Of a DNA stretch of 12,970 bases, positions 1 to 9,709 are shown one piece after another. Source of the stretch: Cerioporus squamosus (Eukaryota; Basidiomycota; Agaricomycetes; Polyporales; Polyporaceae); assembly GCA_022592435.1 (NCBI GenBank), contig JABYQS010000800.1:1-12970 (forward strand). Direction: 5' to 3'. Position 1 is the first letter of the stretch. The number at the start of each line of letters is the position of its first letter. A program made the position numbers and the translations under genes. The notes beneath the pieces were generated by a model. The model was given only the letters and a program-made list of their open reading frames with translations. It was not told the origin of the DNA and did not search any database.

Positions 1-906
1 AGCGATACCGATGCCAGGGAGCTTGTCGGCAATGGGAAGTGCTGACCCCGGGTCCAATCCGAACGTCATTGTTATGCCGCATGTGCATGCGTACCGAATG
101 TGCGACGCACCCGAACGAGGCGGTACGCTTCGTGCGCATCGTATACGCCTAGCGTATCTTTCGATTTATGTCGCTCTGCGAGTACAAAGTATCGCGAATC
201 TTGGCGGAATGCATAGCCTGCGAAGTGATACCGGTCAGCATCGATAAGGATTGAATCTCATACGCGGAATCGCCAGGGGCGCGAGTACACCGAGAGCAGA
301 GTGTGGTCTTTGGCAATACAAGGGTGGGCCTTACCTCGATCAGGGTGGATGGGATTGTACGTACGTTGCCGCACCGGTGACCAGAGACCATATCGTCACT
401 CGGAGCTAGAGCACCACGAGCCTACCAAATGAGCATCATAGTGGGTATGCGAGAACGAATTGTACACTCACCCCCCACTCCGAGAAACACAAGACCGTCC
501 TTCCATCCGGTGCCCACTCCGCCTTCACCAGACCTTCCGATCCCGCCTCAATCCGCGCATTCCATGTCTCATCGCGCAATTTGAACACACACACCACACC
601 CGTCTTCGCACATGCACCTAGGACGACGTACTCGGAATCGCATGACCAGCCCGCATGCGTTATCCACGCGTTCGATGAGCTCTCTCCTGCCCTGTCCCTC
701 AGGGAAGACGGACCCGCTGCGTTCGCGGTCGATAGTGCTGCGGACGTGGCAGAAGGGGAGGTGTCGACAAGCCAGGTCCGGGCAATCTGGAAAGAGTCCG
801 ACCGGCGGATTATCAGGCGTTCTTGTACGGCGGTCAGCAGGAAATGGGTTCCTGGACTGAAGGATACGAGCGAAGCAGTCTGCTTGTATATTTCGGTGAA
901 GTCCAT
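1..906 (-). CDS. WRAP73: WRAP73 (WDR8)-type WD40 repeat protein, 5' part, partial
   Basis: Seen: coding exons on the minus strand are 906-472, 405-335, 217-111 and 41-1, where the gene leaves the window. The protein starts MDFTEIYKQT and contains SEWG joined to LRVTIWSLVTG, then NPIHPDRGYAFRQDSRYFVL and LAERHKSKDTLGVYD. Introns have GTGAGT, GTAAGG and GTGCGT donors. Known: the start and the blades with SEWG.LRVTIWSL and R.FVLAERHKSKD match WRAP73/WDR8, a WD40 protein that acts with SSX2IP/Msd1-type partners at centrosomes or spindle poles. The start at 906 was chosen because the family begins M(D/N)F.E; the open frame runs upstream to 1023 without conserved sequence. Odd: exon 2 needs a frame change near 351-360, since LVTGAATYVQ and NPIHPDR lie in different frames and the unshifted frame reaches TGA. 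This is either an indel in the sequence or a broken allele. Identity is secure; integrity is not. Confidence 0.88.
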
Positions 907-1323
907 GTAGATCCAAAGACGATTCAATGCAAGGAGTTCATCAGGATGTGTAGAAAGTAGTGATGATGGTGGTGGTCGAACGAAGAGGAGGAGGAAACAC
1001 CGTTTGAGAGAACAGACCGGCACGCGTCAAGACGCGTGTGTGGCTGAGCTTGGGCGCGCCACAAAGAGTGCATGCCTTTGACTTTCACCTTCTTTCTCGA
1101 ACGAGACGGGGCACATCCAAGGTGAACGAGTATATATGACCAGTACAAGTATGTGCTTACAGCTTCTGCGTTATTGACAAAGGACTATTGATACAGCGAG
1201 AATGATGGCGAGGTAATACAACGTAGAATATGGATGTGTGTTCTATCCGGCGGGAAGTCCATATGTACCCGGAGATCGTAAAAAAATTCGTATGTGCAAG
1301 CGGCGCACCGCATAATGACCTCC
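907..1323. other. intergenic: upstream of WRAP73, downstream of MFS gene
   Basis: No coding region is recognised. The stretch lies between two genes on the minus strand, so it should hold the WRAP73 promoter and 5' UTR and the transporter 3' UTR. A TATA-like run (tatatat, 1131-1137) sits about 225 bp upstream of the WRAP73 start codon and could be a core promoter element if the 5' UTR is long. That role is inference. The open frames here have no conserved features. Confidence 0.4.
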
Positions 1324-3282
1324 TCACAACTCTTGAACGAGTTGTTCAACCCATTCAAGGCTCTGACTCAATACCTCGCCCTTCTCGTTCTTCTCCGGGG
1401 CGTGATAGGCAAGTGACCGGTCGGCGCATACTTGCTCCTCCTACGCAGGTGGTGTCCGTATGCTCGCAATAGGAACGGAATGGGGCCGAGCAAGATAGCG
1501 ATGAAGCCTAGCAGGGAGGACGCCCACTGTGGGTTCAACTTGTTGTACATCTGCGATGCGAAGAGGGAAAGCCGGCGCCGAACAACGACCGCACAATCGT
1601 GTTGGCGGACAGCGCGGAGGCAGCCACGAAGAGGTAGGCGTCAATGATGTAGTTGAACAAGCCGAGGAAGATGAAGACAATCGAGGCACCGAGGGGTATG
1701 CCCGCCGCGAGTGGCGCCCAGTACGAGACGGAGGGGTACGACGTCCACCCGAACCAGAAGAACGAAATGGCGAACACGGGAGCAGCGACCATGCAGATTT
1801 CCAGGCGAAATTCGGGAGGAACGGGATAGGGAGCGAACTCCTTCATCGAGCGTTCATAGCGAGGGTTGAAGATGACGAGGTAGATGATCACACCCAGGCA
1901 ACCGCCAATGAATATGGACAGGAAGGTGAGTCCTGTGAAGCCCGCGTTGAAGCCGTGACCCTCGGCGAACACGATCGGGAACGCCTCGAAGAGAAGGTAA
2001 ATGCACCCATATATGAACTACAAACTCTGTCAGATGCTGACAGTGAAATCTGAACCACGGAAGCCACGTACGCTCATGTAGATAGTGATGGCGATCAGCA
2101 TCGGCTCATACACCAGGACTAGGAACGGCCGGCTGAGGATGTGGGAGATGGTGTGTCCCAACGACATCTTGTTCCGTTCCATCGGCGCCCAGTATCTGTC
2201 GTCTCCAGTCTCTTTGCGCAACTTCTTCGCGCGTCGAACCAAGAGCACCGGACTTTGAGAAGAGACATCAGCATACTATGAACGATGAAGGACGGAAGCT
2301 AACTCACGCGAAGGTTTCCGGGAGGGTGAAGAACGTGAGGATCAGGAGGAATCCGGCGAAGCACGTCAACAGCCAGAAGACCCATCGCCACGACACTCCC
2401 GCCACGCTCATCCATCCGCTGATTGTAGGACCAAGTGAAGGTCCAGCGAAGGGAGCAAGAGTGAAGATGGCGAGTGCCTTGCCACGCGTATCAGCGTCCC
2501 AAATGTCCGAAATAACCGCTCTAGAAATAGTCAGCTACGCCCAGCGCCACAACCCGCTAAGTAATATACGTACCCGCTGTTAGCCAGAGGTGCCGCGGCA
2601 AATGTCCCGCCGAGAAAGCGGAAGACGAGCAATGCACCGGTATTGGGTGCCAACGCGCACCCTACCTGCATGCCGGTGTAGACGACGAAGGTCCCAATGA
2701 AGACCGGTTTGCGCCCAACGTACTCCGATAGAGGACCCCATAGCAAAGGACCGACGCAGTACCCGACAACAAATATCGAGATGGTGAGGGATCCGACTTC
2801 GGGGCTGAACGTGAAATGTTGCTCAAGATCTGTAATAATGCCCGTTGGGATGGACGATGCGAACGTTCTACGCGACTTCATCAGCAGAGCGTACTAGACA
2901 CGTACAGAAGATGCACGTACGCGTTAAACAGTAGGATAGCGGCCAGCAGCGTGACGTACCAGCGGTAGGCACGCGACCATGTCTGTGGATTGTCGCGGTC
3001 CTCGGGACCCATCTTGACCTCAAACGGATCGGCTTTCTCGCCTGTGGGCATACCGTATGCTTCGCGCTCAAAAGCACTATTGACATCGTCCTCATCGGCA
3101 GCGTCTTCGCGTCTGGTGTTACCTCCGACAACCGTTGAACTCGCGTCTGTGAAGCGAGAAGACGGATCCGAGTAACTACTCCGCGAGGACGATGCAGGAG
3201 TTGTCGCCGGAGCCCAGTCGGGAGGCGACGGACGGCGCGCTGGGGAAAGACGCGATGAATGTGGCTTGGAATTCGAAGCCAT
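1324..3282 (-). CDS. MFS transporter, DHA1 family, polyamine/drug:H+ antiporter-like (frame-broken 3' end)
   Basis: Seen: five exons on the minus strand, 3282-2921, 2867-2574, 2520-2308, 2252-2072 and 2017-1324. The hydrophilic N-terminus of about 100 residues is Ser/Pro-rich. It is followed by DNPQTWS, a first membrane segment ending LLFNATFASS, the loop 2-3 signature GPLSEYVGRKPV, then GALLVFRFLGGTFAAAPL, ISDIWDADTRGKALAIF, LPETFAPVLLVRRAKKLRKE, and later membrane segments including FWFGWTSYPSVSYWAP. Known: this pattern is the TPO-like DHA1 clade common in Agaricomycetes, plasma-membrane proton antiporters for polyamines or drugs; the substrate here is inferred. The start at 3282 opens MASNSKP; an in-frame Met lies further upstream at 3336. 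Odd: after FGAGFP (1565-1567, CCC) the frame shifts and the unshifted frame stops at 1535-1537. The next frame restores LFASQMYNKLNPQWASSLLG. A second shift near 1423 is likely, giving a tail that ends at 1324; without it the stop is at 1368. Intact length would be about 580 residues. Confidence 0.87.
1423..1567 (-). other. frameshift sites in the last MFS exon
   Basis: At 1567-1565 the coding strand has three C where the conserved FPLFASQ reading needs four. Near 1424-1423 a further one-base loss is implied, because the tail continues better in the next frame (LAYHAPEKNEKGEV) than in the current one (TGHLPITPRRR). Both look like homopolymer contractions. The first site is well supported by flanking transmembrane sequence; the second is less certain, since the tail is poorly conserved in this family. 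Confidence 0.65.
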
Positions 3283-3693
3283 GATAATCGGAGGCGAGAG
3301 GAAGAGAGTTGGGTAGCCGGGAAGCTGGTATGCCACTGGTGGAGTGATATGCGGCTGACAGCCCGATGCTCAGCCCTGTCGCGTCAGCCAATTCCTGGCC
3401 ACATTCATGTGTAAACTTCTGGCCGAGCGGAACTAAACGTGGGGCTGCACGCGAAGATATGTCGCAAGCGGGATCCCTGCACCAATTCTGTGTCATCCGC
3501 ACCCATGGCTCCAACTGAGCGTCAGCCCCTCATAAGGCGGCCGCGGATGAGTAAGTACTTACAGTAGTCGGGGAGCTGCGGGACATATCCTACCCCAGAA
3601 TCCCTAGAAGTGCAACCAGAAGGAGTTGATGTACATATGCCTGATAGACGAGTCGAGTCTTGCCATGTCCATCGGCAGAATAGGTAGTACAAC

Positions 3694-3718
3694 CTTTTCT
3701 TTCTTTTCTTTCTTTTCT
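3694..3718. repeat. polypyrimidine nonamer microsatellite (CTTTTCTTT, about 2.8 copies)
   Basis: The 9-nt unit cttttcttt is repeated without error almost three times, about 410 bp upstream of the MFS start codon. On the transporter's coding strand it is an A/G-rich tract. CT-rich or poly(dA:dT) tracts are common in fungal promoters, so it may affect nucleosome placement, but it may equally be a neutral microsatellite. Confidence 0.8.
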
Positions 3719-4130
3719 ATTAAGTCGGTGAGGGCGGTTGTCAGTAGCTCTGTGCATAGAAACTGAGCGTGCTGGCAGGCTCAATCAGCTCAGATCGATC
3801 TGACTCGGCCTCAGGCCTTATGGCTCACCGTGAAGCTGATTACGAGGAGAACAGAACACAGAAACGTGCGATCGAGGCGGCCCTGGCATAGCCACTGGCG
3901 TTGTGTAGTCAAGGTTTCGGAGAATCAATGTGTCGCAGGGACCATCATCGGAGTCTGTGCGGTCACCATATTATGGGGCTGAGCACCAAGTGAGTGTAGT
4001 CAGTGTACACTGTATCATCCGAGAAGTTGACGTTCGTCCGGTGACAGTGAGTGCAGCATGCGCCCAGGCAGCTACCTAACGAAAAGCCAGTCTATGTCTC
4101 CAGATACTTGCCTATACTGATTGAAGGTAT

Positions 4131-4152
4131 GAACCGCTGTAGAACCGCTGTA
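4131..4152. repeat. perfect tandem duplication of an 11-mer
   Basis: The unit gaaccgctgta occurs twice in direct succession with no mismatch, in non-coding sequence. It is most simply a slippage duplication; no function is evident. Confidence 0.8.
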
Positions 4153-5268
4153 CTTATCGTACAACTGCAGTTAGCGCTTACATCATAGCACGGTCCGAGT
4201 CCACGGGCCATGGCCCATCTGGCATGACCCGCACGGAACGACTAGTCGCAGCGGATAGGCAGATGTACATGTTACCATCACGAACGGACAACTATGCCTT
4301 CCACTGGAGACGATCGACTACATATTTGCCCTCGTCAGGACCGATCAGCAAACCCTCGGATAGTGTGCTTTGGCCTACGTTCACGAGTTACTTCCTTCTC
4401 CTGATCTGCGACTGAACGCCGCACGTTGATCATCCGTGCGTATCTCAGTTACACAGACGAGCCTCTGATGACGATATATGAACACATTCCCGTGGAATCC
4501 GCGCGCGGCGCCCGCAGCCTGAGCGACTGGCGGTCAGCGACGGAGAAGGCAAACACCATGCGTGGACGCTCACAAGCTAACCGCACTGCCAGGCTGCATG
4601 TCATGCTATCTTCCCCTCCTGGTTTCTCTGGTCTACGACATAGTGACAGTCCAAATTCAGTCAGTAGTGGCAAGCAGACGTAGTTGGTTGACCTCCTCAC
4701 CCTTCGTTGCGACCCGTGATGTGAGGTGGCATCTAAGCCTGGGTCGGCGTAGGAAGTATGGTGGGCGGCCGCAAGGAAGAATGGGACAACCGTCGTCGTC
4801 GACGGATGTGGGCGAGGTAACATGATGCGCGATACAAGCAATGGCAGCTTTATGGTCGCTAGAGTTAAAGATGATGGGGGGATGGGATGCGCCGGCACCG
4901 TGAGCGTGTACTGTGGGTGTGCTCACCGTCGCTCTTATGTGCTGTAGTGATAGGATGCCATGATGAGCACACGGTGAAGGTCCAACGTGCGATGCAGGCT
5001 GCGAAACACCGGACCGAGCTGGAGCCTGGCGCACGGTATACGCAAGGACGCTCCTTCCAGATCGCGAACCGGACACTCACCAATGATTCGGAACGGGCAT
5101 GGGGATCTTCGCGTCCTAATTCAGGCCCGAATGCAGAGGCGGAAATGAAAGAACCCCCTCCTCTTCGAAGAGCGGCCACACCACGGGGTTCCCCTCATTG
5201 TGCTTTCGACGACGGATAGTCGGGTATAAGGGGATATAGAAGTCCATCAGAACGCCGTGACATGAGTA

Positions 5269-7032
5269 TCAATGATATTTTACTGGTGTGAAAGCGAGAA
5301 TCACTCTCCAGGCCGTGAATCGCATGGTCCCAGAGGCATGTTCAGCAAGCGGTAAATCCGCCCACTTCTGTTTCTGGAGTCACCGTCAGTCTGCTATCGT
5401 GTCGGAAACATTCAGGCAGGACGACTTACGACATGAGCCTGAATGACGAGCACGGAGAGCGGACTCTGTGGCATACACACCACTCCGAGGGCTACCCCTC
5501 GGCCGTGTCCATTTGCACTGGAGCCTCCGTTTGCACCGACGCGGAGCTCCAGCTTCAGCCTCGTGTGTAGGATGAGGCACGCTGGAATCGTCTGGCGGCT
5601 CCTCACACGCCCTTTGCCCCGAGACTGGGCTTTCGAAGCGCCGCGTTTCCTCCCTCCACGCCCTCTCCTCGACGGACCTGCGCTGCCGCTCATCACATGG
5701 CCCATTTGTCTCTCCACCTTCCTCGCGGTGCTGCTCGACTTCGCTGTTGGAGTTGAGGCTGCGGGCCCATCGGCGGCGGCGCCCGACGCCTGCTTCGGCT
5801 TCAGCTCGACCTCCTTGAAGCGTATTCTGCGTTCCGTGTTCGCAACATGCACTAAGGGCTTCTTTCCCCGTTCATTATGCTCGTCTAAGATACGTCGGTT
5901 CAGCACGCAGAGCTCCGCTACAATGCGAGGTTCGAAGATGTACGATAATTGTGGAAGAGAGTTTTCGTCATGTAATCGTTGGGGACGACGTTTCGAGGAG
6001 CTGTGAAGCGACATGGTTGATCTCAGCGGCAGCATAACAGACATTGCCTCGGTGGAGACGGCGGGGGGAAGCCCGTCACCGAGTGATAAGCAGTGACCCG
6101 CAAGTCTCCTTTGCCCCGCAGGGTGTCTGTCGGAGTAAATCTGACTCGTTCGAACGTCCTCATCTAACCAGGCCCTGCACCAACCTAACAATGACAGAGA
6201 AGAATGCACAGAGGTCGCAGGCTGCTACGATCGTACTGATTTGTGAGGAAAGCGGGTCATCATACTGACAATCAGTGGCCTCATATACTCCAGATTGCGT
6301 CCACGGTCGGAATCGCTTCGCAGTCAACACGCCGGTTGTACAATTGCGGCCCAGGCCACTGCCTACTCAATTCCACGACCGGCCCACCACTTCGGAAAAG
6401 GTGGTGGGCCGCCGGACAACTGCAGACATGTCACGCGTCGAGAGTAATTGTGCCCCAGTGGGAAGGCGCATCTATGCGTCCTCCACGAGTCTGTCCTCAT
6501 TCAGAGAGGTTCTCTTCCTGCTATCAGGCTAGATGAGAACCTTTCTGGGGGCTTGCTCTAGTTCCCTTGAAGGGGCACATTTCCCCATCCAGGGCCATCG
6601 CGGCGGTCACAGAAGTGGAAGAAGAGAAAGAGATGGGGTCCGGTAGTCAGGAAGACTTCCACTTCCACAATTCTCGTCATAATCGGCGAATCTCGTTGCT
6701 TACCTGTTGCTTCGGTGAAAAGGAGTTCTGTGCCAAGCAAAGACACATGCTGCCCTTTGAGCATGGTGCCCGACAACTGGAGGAACGGCGTGGGCGTATC
6801 GAGACCCTTTGCTCATAACTATGTTAACTGTCATGACCGGTGCTAATAGCAATGGCGAGCAACTCACAATGAGGCGATATGAGGACGAACTTGGGACCAA
6901 GGTTGGTTCGACCGTTCCAAGGTCGAGCGTAACGTATTCCACCTCTTCCTCAACCTCACCGTCGAGGCTTTCGTAGTCTTCATCCGGTCCGAACGTCTCG
7001 ACCTGTTTGTACCCAGGGAACAATGCAGACAT
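5269..7032 (-). CDS. sfc7: TFIIIC subunit with triple-barrel domain (tau55/Sfc7/GTF3C6 type)
   Basis: Seen: minus-strand exons 7032-6868, 6806-6704, 5884-5430 and 5367-5269, about 273 residues. Exon 1 has an acidic stretch ([16 protein letters not shown]) then [13 protein letters not shown]; exon 2 continues [20 protein letters not shown] and [12 protein letters not shown]; exon 3 begins [18 protein letters not shown] and [13 protein letters not shown], followed by an Ala/Ser-rich linker and a basic [10 protein letters not shown] stretch. Known: this order matches the triple-barrel domain of the small TFIIIC subunit, which pairs with tau95/Sfc1 in RNA polymerase III initiation at tRNA and 5S genes. 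Phases agree at every junction (0, 1, 0). Odd: intron 2 is 819 nt against about 60 nt for introns 1 and 3. Exon 3 alone has an upstream Met (6014), so it could be mistaken for a separate gene; the split codon completing Asp and the branch/acceptor (ctgaac, ttag) argue for one gene. The C-terminus after the basic stretch is uncertain: GTGAGG in exon 3 could start a further short intron. Confidence 0.82.
5942..6677. repeat. inverted repeat pair bracketing the interior of TFIIIC intron 2
   Basis: The plus strand at 5942-5957 reads acgataattgtggaag. The minus strand read from 6677 to 6662 gives acgagaattgtggaag, so 15 of 16 positions match. The outer edges are 57 nt from the acceptor-side exon and 26 nt from the donor-side exon, so removal of the segment between them would leave an intron of about 83 nt. 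No target-site duplication and no transposase frame are visible, so calling it a MITE would be premature. Confidence 0.45.
6380..6411. repeat. GC-rich hairpin inside the long intron
   Basis: The arms GGCCCACCAC (6381-6390) and GTGGTGGGCC (6401-6410) are perfect inverted repeats, extended by one C-G pair to 6380/6411, with a 10-nt loop (6391-6400). The stem is 11 bp and nearly all G-C. It could fold in RNA from either strand. It is not followed by a T-run and is not a bacterial terminator in this context. Confidence 0.8.
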
Positions 7033-7245
7033 GCTGTAGCGGGAAGTGTCAAAGTGAGCGGCGGAGAACACAAACGTTCTATCGACTTCCCGGTTCCGAG
7101 TCCGACTTTGCAGTGCTCTGTGGGCGTCTATGGGCGAACTCTGGAGCACCGCCGCGCCTCCTCCGCGTTCCTGACCCGCAACCACCACCTTCGAGGCATC
7201 GACCCTCAGCATCTGCCCCCAACTCCTACTCAACTCATCTGAATC
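7033..7245. promoter_or_regulatory. divergent intergenic region between TFIIIC subunit and histone H4
   Basis: These 213 bp separate two start codons on opposite strands, so both 5' UTRs and promoters must lie here or overlap into the neighbour. No clear TATA box or known histone element was recognised. The bidirectional role is inferred from the geometry alone. Confidence 0.55.
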
Positions 7246-7927
<682 letters not shown>

Positions 7928-8708
7928 GCTATTGCGCAGCGTGGGCGGGGATAATGTTCATCTCCCCACCGTACCACATGCGTTGGCCTGTTCGTTAGGC
8001 TACCGCCCTTCCGCCTTGTCTTGTTACCACGGATTGCGAGCCCGGATGTGTACCATAAGAATATGCAATGTGACTTGTATGATATTGCGTTTGTCAGGCC
8101 CGTTGGGGAAGGGTTCGGGACCATCCCTGATCATCCCGACGTCAGGATATGCTTACTGGCTGAGCGTTGGCTTGAGCAGCTTCAAGCAAGCCACTGATGG
8201 CTGCATCAGTGCAGTAAGGGGAGGCTTCTAGAAGGATGAGGCCGACGTCGCAGCTCTGTAATAGTGAGCCTCAGCACAGGCACAGGCATAGGACGCGCAT
8301 GCTATCATCGACAAACAGAATATGTACAAGGGTGTACTACTATCCAATGGAGAGATCGCCGGGCATGGTGGACTGGCTCCCTAACATGCTGAGGTTTGCG
8401 TCGCGGCGGCGGGTGGCATTGCTCCATGGCACGCTGAGGCGTGCGTCGCATGCAAGATTGTTCTACGCTGGCGGAGTTGCTTGCCCTGCCATCCCTGCCG
8501 GGCAGCAGCGCAGCCAAGTCCCTGAGACAGCCTCGCGTTACTGGGCAGTTCACGGCTGTGGTGGCCGGGGAGTGAAGTCACACCCTCGTTTGGTGGTATC
8601 CTGGTACGAGCTTGAGTATTTCCATTGCGTGAGTGTTTCAGAACGGGGGCACATACTGATTGGCGTGGTGCCTATGAGATATGCATTTGCGGTCCCTAGG
8701 GCCGATAA
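7928..8708. other. convergent intergenic region between H4 and MRM2
   Basis: Both flanking genes end into this 781-bp stretch, so it should carry two 3' UTRs and poly(A) sites. A plus-strand open frame of 158 codons (8236-8712) runs across it and overlaps the MRM2 stop, but its translation has no recognisable domain and I do not call it a gene. It contains an imperfect direct repeat at 8385-8449. Confidence 0.5.
8385..8449. repeat. imperfect direct repeat, 45-bp period, two copies
   Basis: The words catgctgaggtttgcgtcgc (8385-8404) and cacgctgaggcgtgcgtcgc (8430-8449) agree at 17 of 20 positions with a spacing of 45 bp. The sequence is non-coding as far as I can tell. Confidence 0.55.
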
Positions 8709-9709
8709 TTAAGAGGACGCGCCCAGGAATCCCGAGCATACCCAGTAGCCCTCTCGAGACTCAGATCGACTGGATGGGGGCTTGTCGAAACGTACGGACT
8801 TGAAGTTGGGTACGAGAACCTCTTGCCGGAAATAATCCGCTTCCGGGTGAGCAAAGTGTTTCAAGCTGCGTGGAGAACCATCAGCATACTCGACCGAATG
8901 TGCTTCGTCATCGCAAAGGAGGATACGTACACAAGGGCGCCGCCATGCGGTCTCTTCATACTTTCAGCAGTACGCAAGTGGCGCTGTGCGAAGGCAAACA
9001 CGCTCTCACAAATAGCGATACTGGCATTCGTGTCCGCAATGGTGTTGCCCGTGAAGTTCGCTGCCATGTCGGACAGGATGACCTCCGCCTTTCCGTCGGA
9101 CCCGGGCTTACTTCTGAGCAGCGCGTCGATGTACTTCTCCGCCGACGGCGAGAGGAAGTCCATCTGGAAGGTCTTAACACCAGGGATAGGTTCCATGCGT
9201 AGCAAATCGACAGCGATGACCTGCCCTCGCCCGACCGCAGGAGGCAGCGTTGTGGCATCGTCCTGGAAAGGGTCCTCGAAGACGTCTTCCTGGGATTCGT
9301 CTTGCGCTGCCTCCGCCGCCCCTCCGCTCCAATCAGCCTCCTTCTCGGGTGTCCGCTTCTTCGTGCCCCGCTTCACCTCCTTCTTCAAGCCGAACCCAGA
9401 CGGCGCGAGAGAGGGCCTGAGCACACGCGCCTGCGGTGCGTCCCAGGTCCCCCAGCCGAGCTTCCCCGCGGCAACTTGGCTCCATCCTCCCGGAGCGGCA
9501 CCGAGGTCGATGACCGTGTTCACGTCCTTGAGGAAGATGTTCCACCTGTTGTCCAGCTCGATGAGCTTGAAAGCGGAGCGCGACCGATAGTTCATGGGCG
9601 ATGAGAGCCGCGCCTTGACATATGGATCGCGGAACTGCCGCGCAAGCCAGGCGCGCGAAGAGGGCGGGAGCTTGGAAGAGAGCAGCGGGAGGGACGGGCG
9701 GAAGACCAT
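8709..9709 (-). CDS. MRM2: FtsJ/RrmJ-family mitochondrial rRNA 2'-O-methyltransferase (MRM2 type)
   Basis: Seen: two exons on the minus strand, 9709-8931 and 8865-8709, encode 311 residues, with a GTACGT donor and cgcag acceptor. Near the N-terminus are FRDPYVKARL and NYRSRSAFKLIELD, then the SAM motif VIDLGAAPGGWSQVA (residues 66-80), VIAVDLL (164-170), DMAANFTGN (214-222), VLKHFAHPE (260-268) and EGYWVC (298-303). The K-D-K-E tetrad of RrmJ enzymes is visible as Lys48, Asp214, Lys262 and Glu298. Known: yeast Mrm2 methylates a uridine in the A-loop of mitochondrial 21S rRNA. The N-terminus is basic and hydroxylated, fitting mitochondrial import. Odd: about 65 residues of charged, low-complexity sequence (roughly 95-160) separate motif I from VIAVDLL, longer than in bacterial RrmJ. 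It could in principle be a cytosolic or nucleolar paralogue (Trm7/Spb1), but it lacks Spb1's extra domain and its short basic leader favours MRM2. Confidence 0.92.

Larger units (their letters stand above)
3283..5268. other. intergenic region of about 2 kb, no gene recognised
   Basis: This lies between the start of the MFS gene and the end of the TFIIIC subunit gene, both on the minus strand, so its left part should contain the MFS promoter. Open frames occur on both strands at 4449-4898, 4657-5076 and 4887-5219, but their translations are low in conserved character, overlap one another and show no domain that I recognise. A polypyrimidine repeat (3694-3718) and an 11-mer tandem duplication (4131-4152) are the only clear structures. 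No tRNA or transposase remnant was seen. Confidence 0.5.
5885..6703 (-). other. unusually long intron 2 of the TFIIIC subunit gene
   Basis: The donor GTAAGC follows the codons for LLFTEAT and the acceptor ttag precedes DEHNERGKK, with a ctgaac branch-like site about 13 nt before it. The 819-nt length is more than ten times that of its neighbours. Contents: an inverted-repeat pair near the ends (5942-5957 and 6662-6677) and a GC-rich hairpin (6380-6411). Plus-strand open frames near 6243-6536 have no recognisable domain. Possible explanations are an insertion in an originally short intron or an intron-nested RNA or protein; the sequence does not decide between them. Confidence 0.7.

Noticed and set aside
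4465..4521. C/D-box snoRNA-like spacing (tgatga then ctga)
   Set aside because: Both boxes are short and common; no terminal stem or guide match can be shown, so chance is the likelier explanation.
4449..5219. Overlapping open frames of 104-149 codons on both strands
   Set aside because: They overlap one another, resemble no family I know, and have compositions expected of random GC-rich sequence.
5443..6006. 187-codon plus-strand open frame
   Set aside because: It is the antisense shadow of TFIIIC exon 3, whose minus-strand reading is conserved.
5412..6209. A 265-codon minus-strand open frame as an independent gene starting at 6044 or 6014
   Set aside because: Its conserved part (from DEHNERGKK) directly continues the TFIIIC exon ending LLFTEAT, with matching phase and a good branch/acceptor at 5885. 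The upstream part lies in the intron and is open by chance.
6243..6536. Plus-strand open frame of 97 codons nested in the TFIIIC intron
   Set aside because: No recognisable domain or splice structure; kept only as a possibility within the long-intron finding.
5942..6677. Calling the intron interior a MITE
   Set aside because: The repeats are only 16 bp with one mismatch, no target-site duplication is visible, and other copies cannot be searched here.
8236..8712. 158-codon plus-strand open frame between H4 and MRM2
   Set aside because: No domain, low-complexity His/Arg-rich start, and antisense overlap with the MRM2 end. It contains non-coding-looking repeats.
9302..9604. Plus-strand open frames opposite MRM2 (including the 255-codon frame at 8823-9590)
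   Set aside because: These are antisense shadows of a clearly conserved methyltransferase with all catalytic residues on the minus strand.
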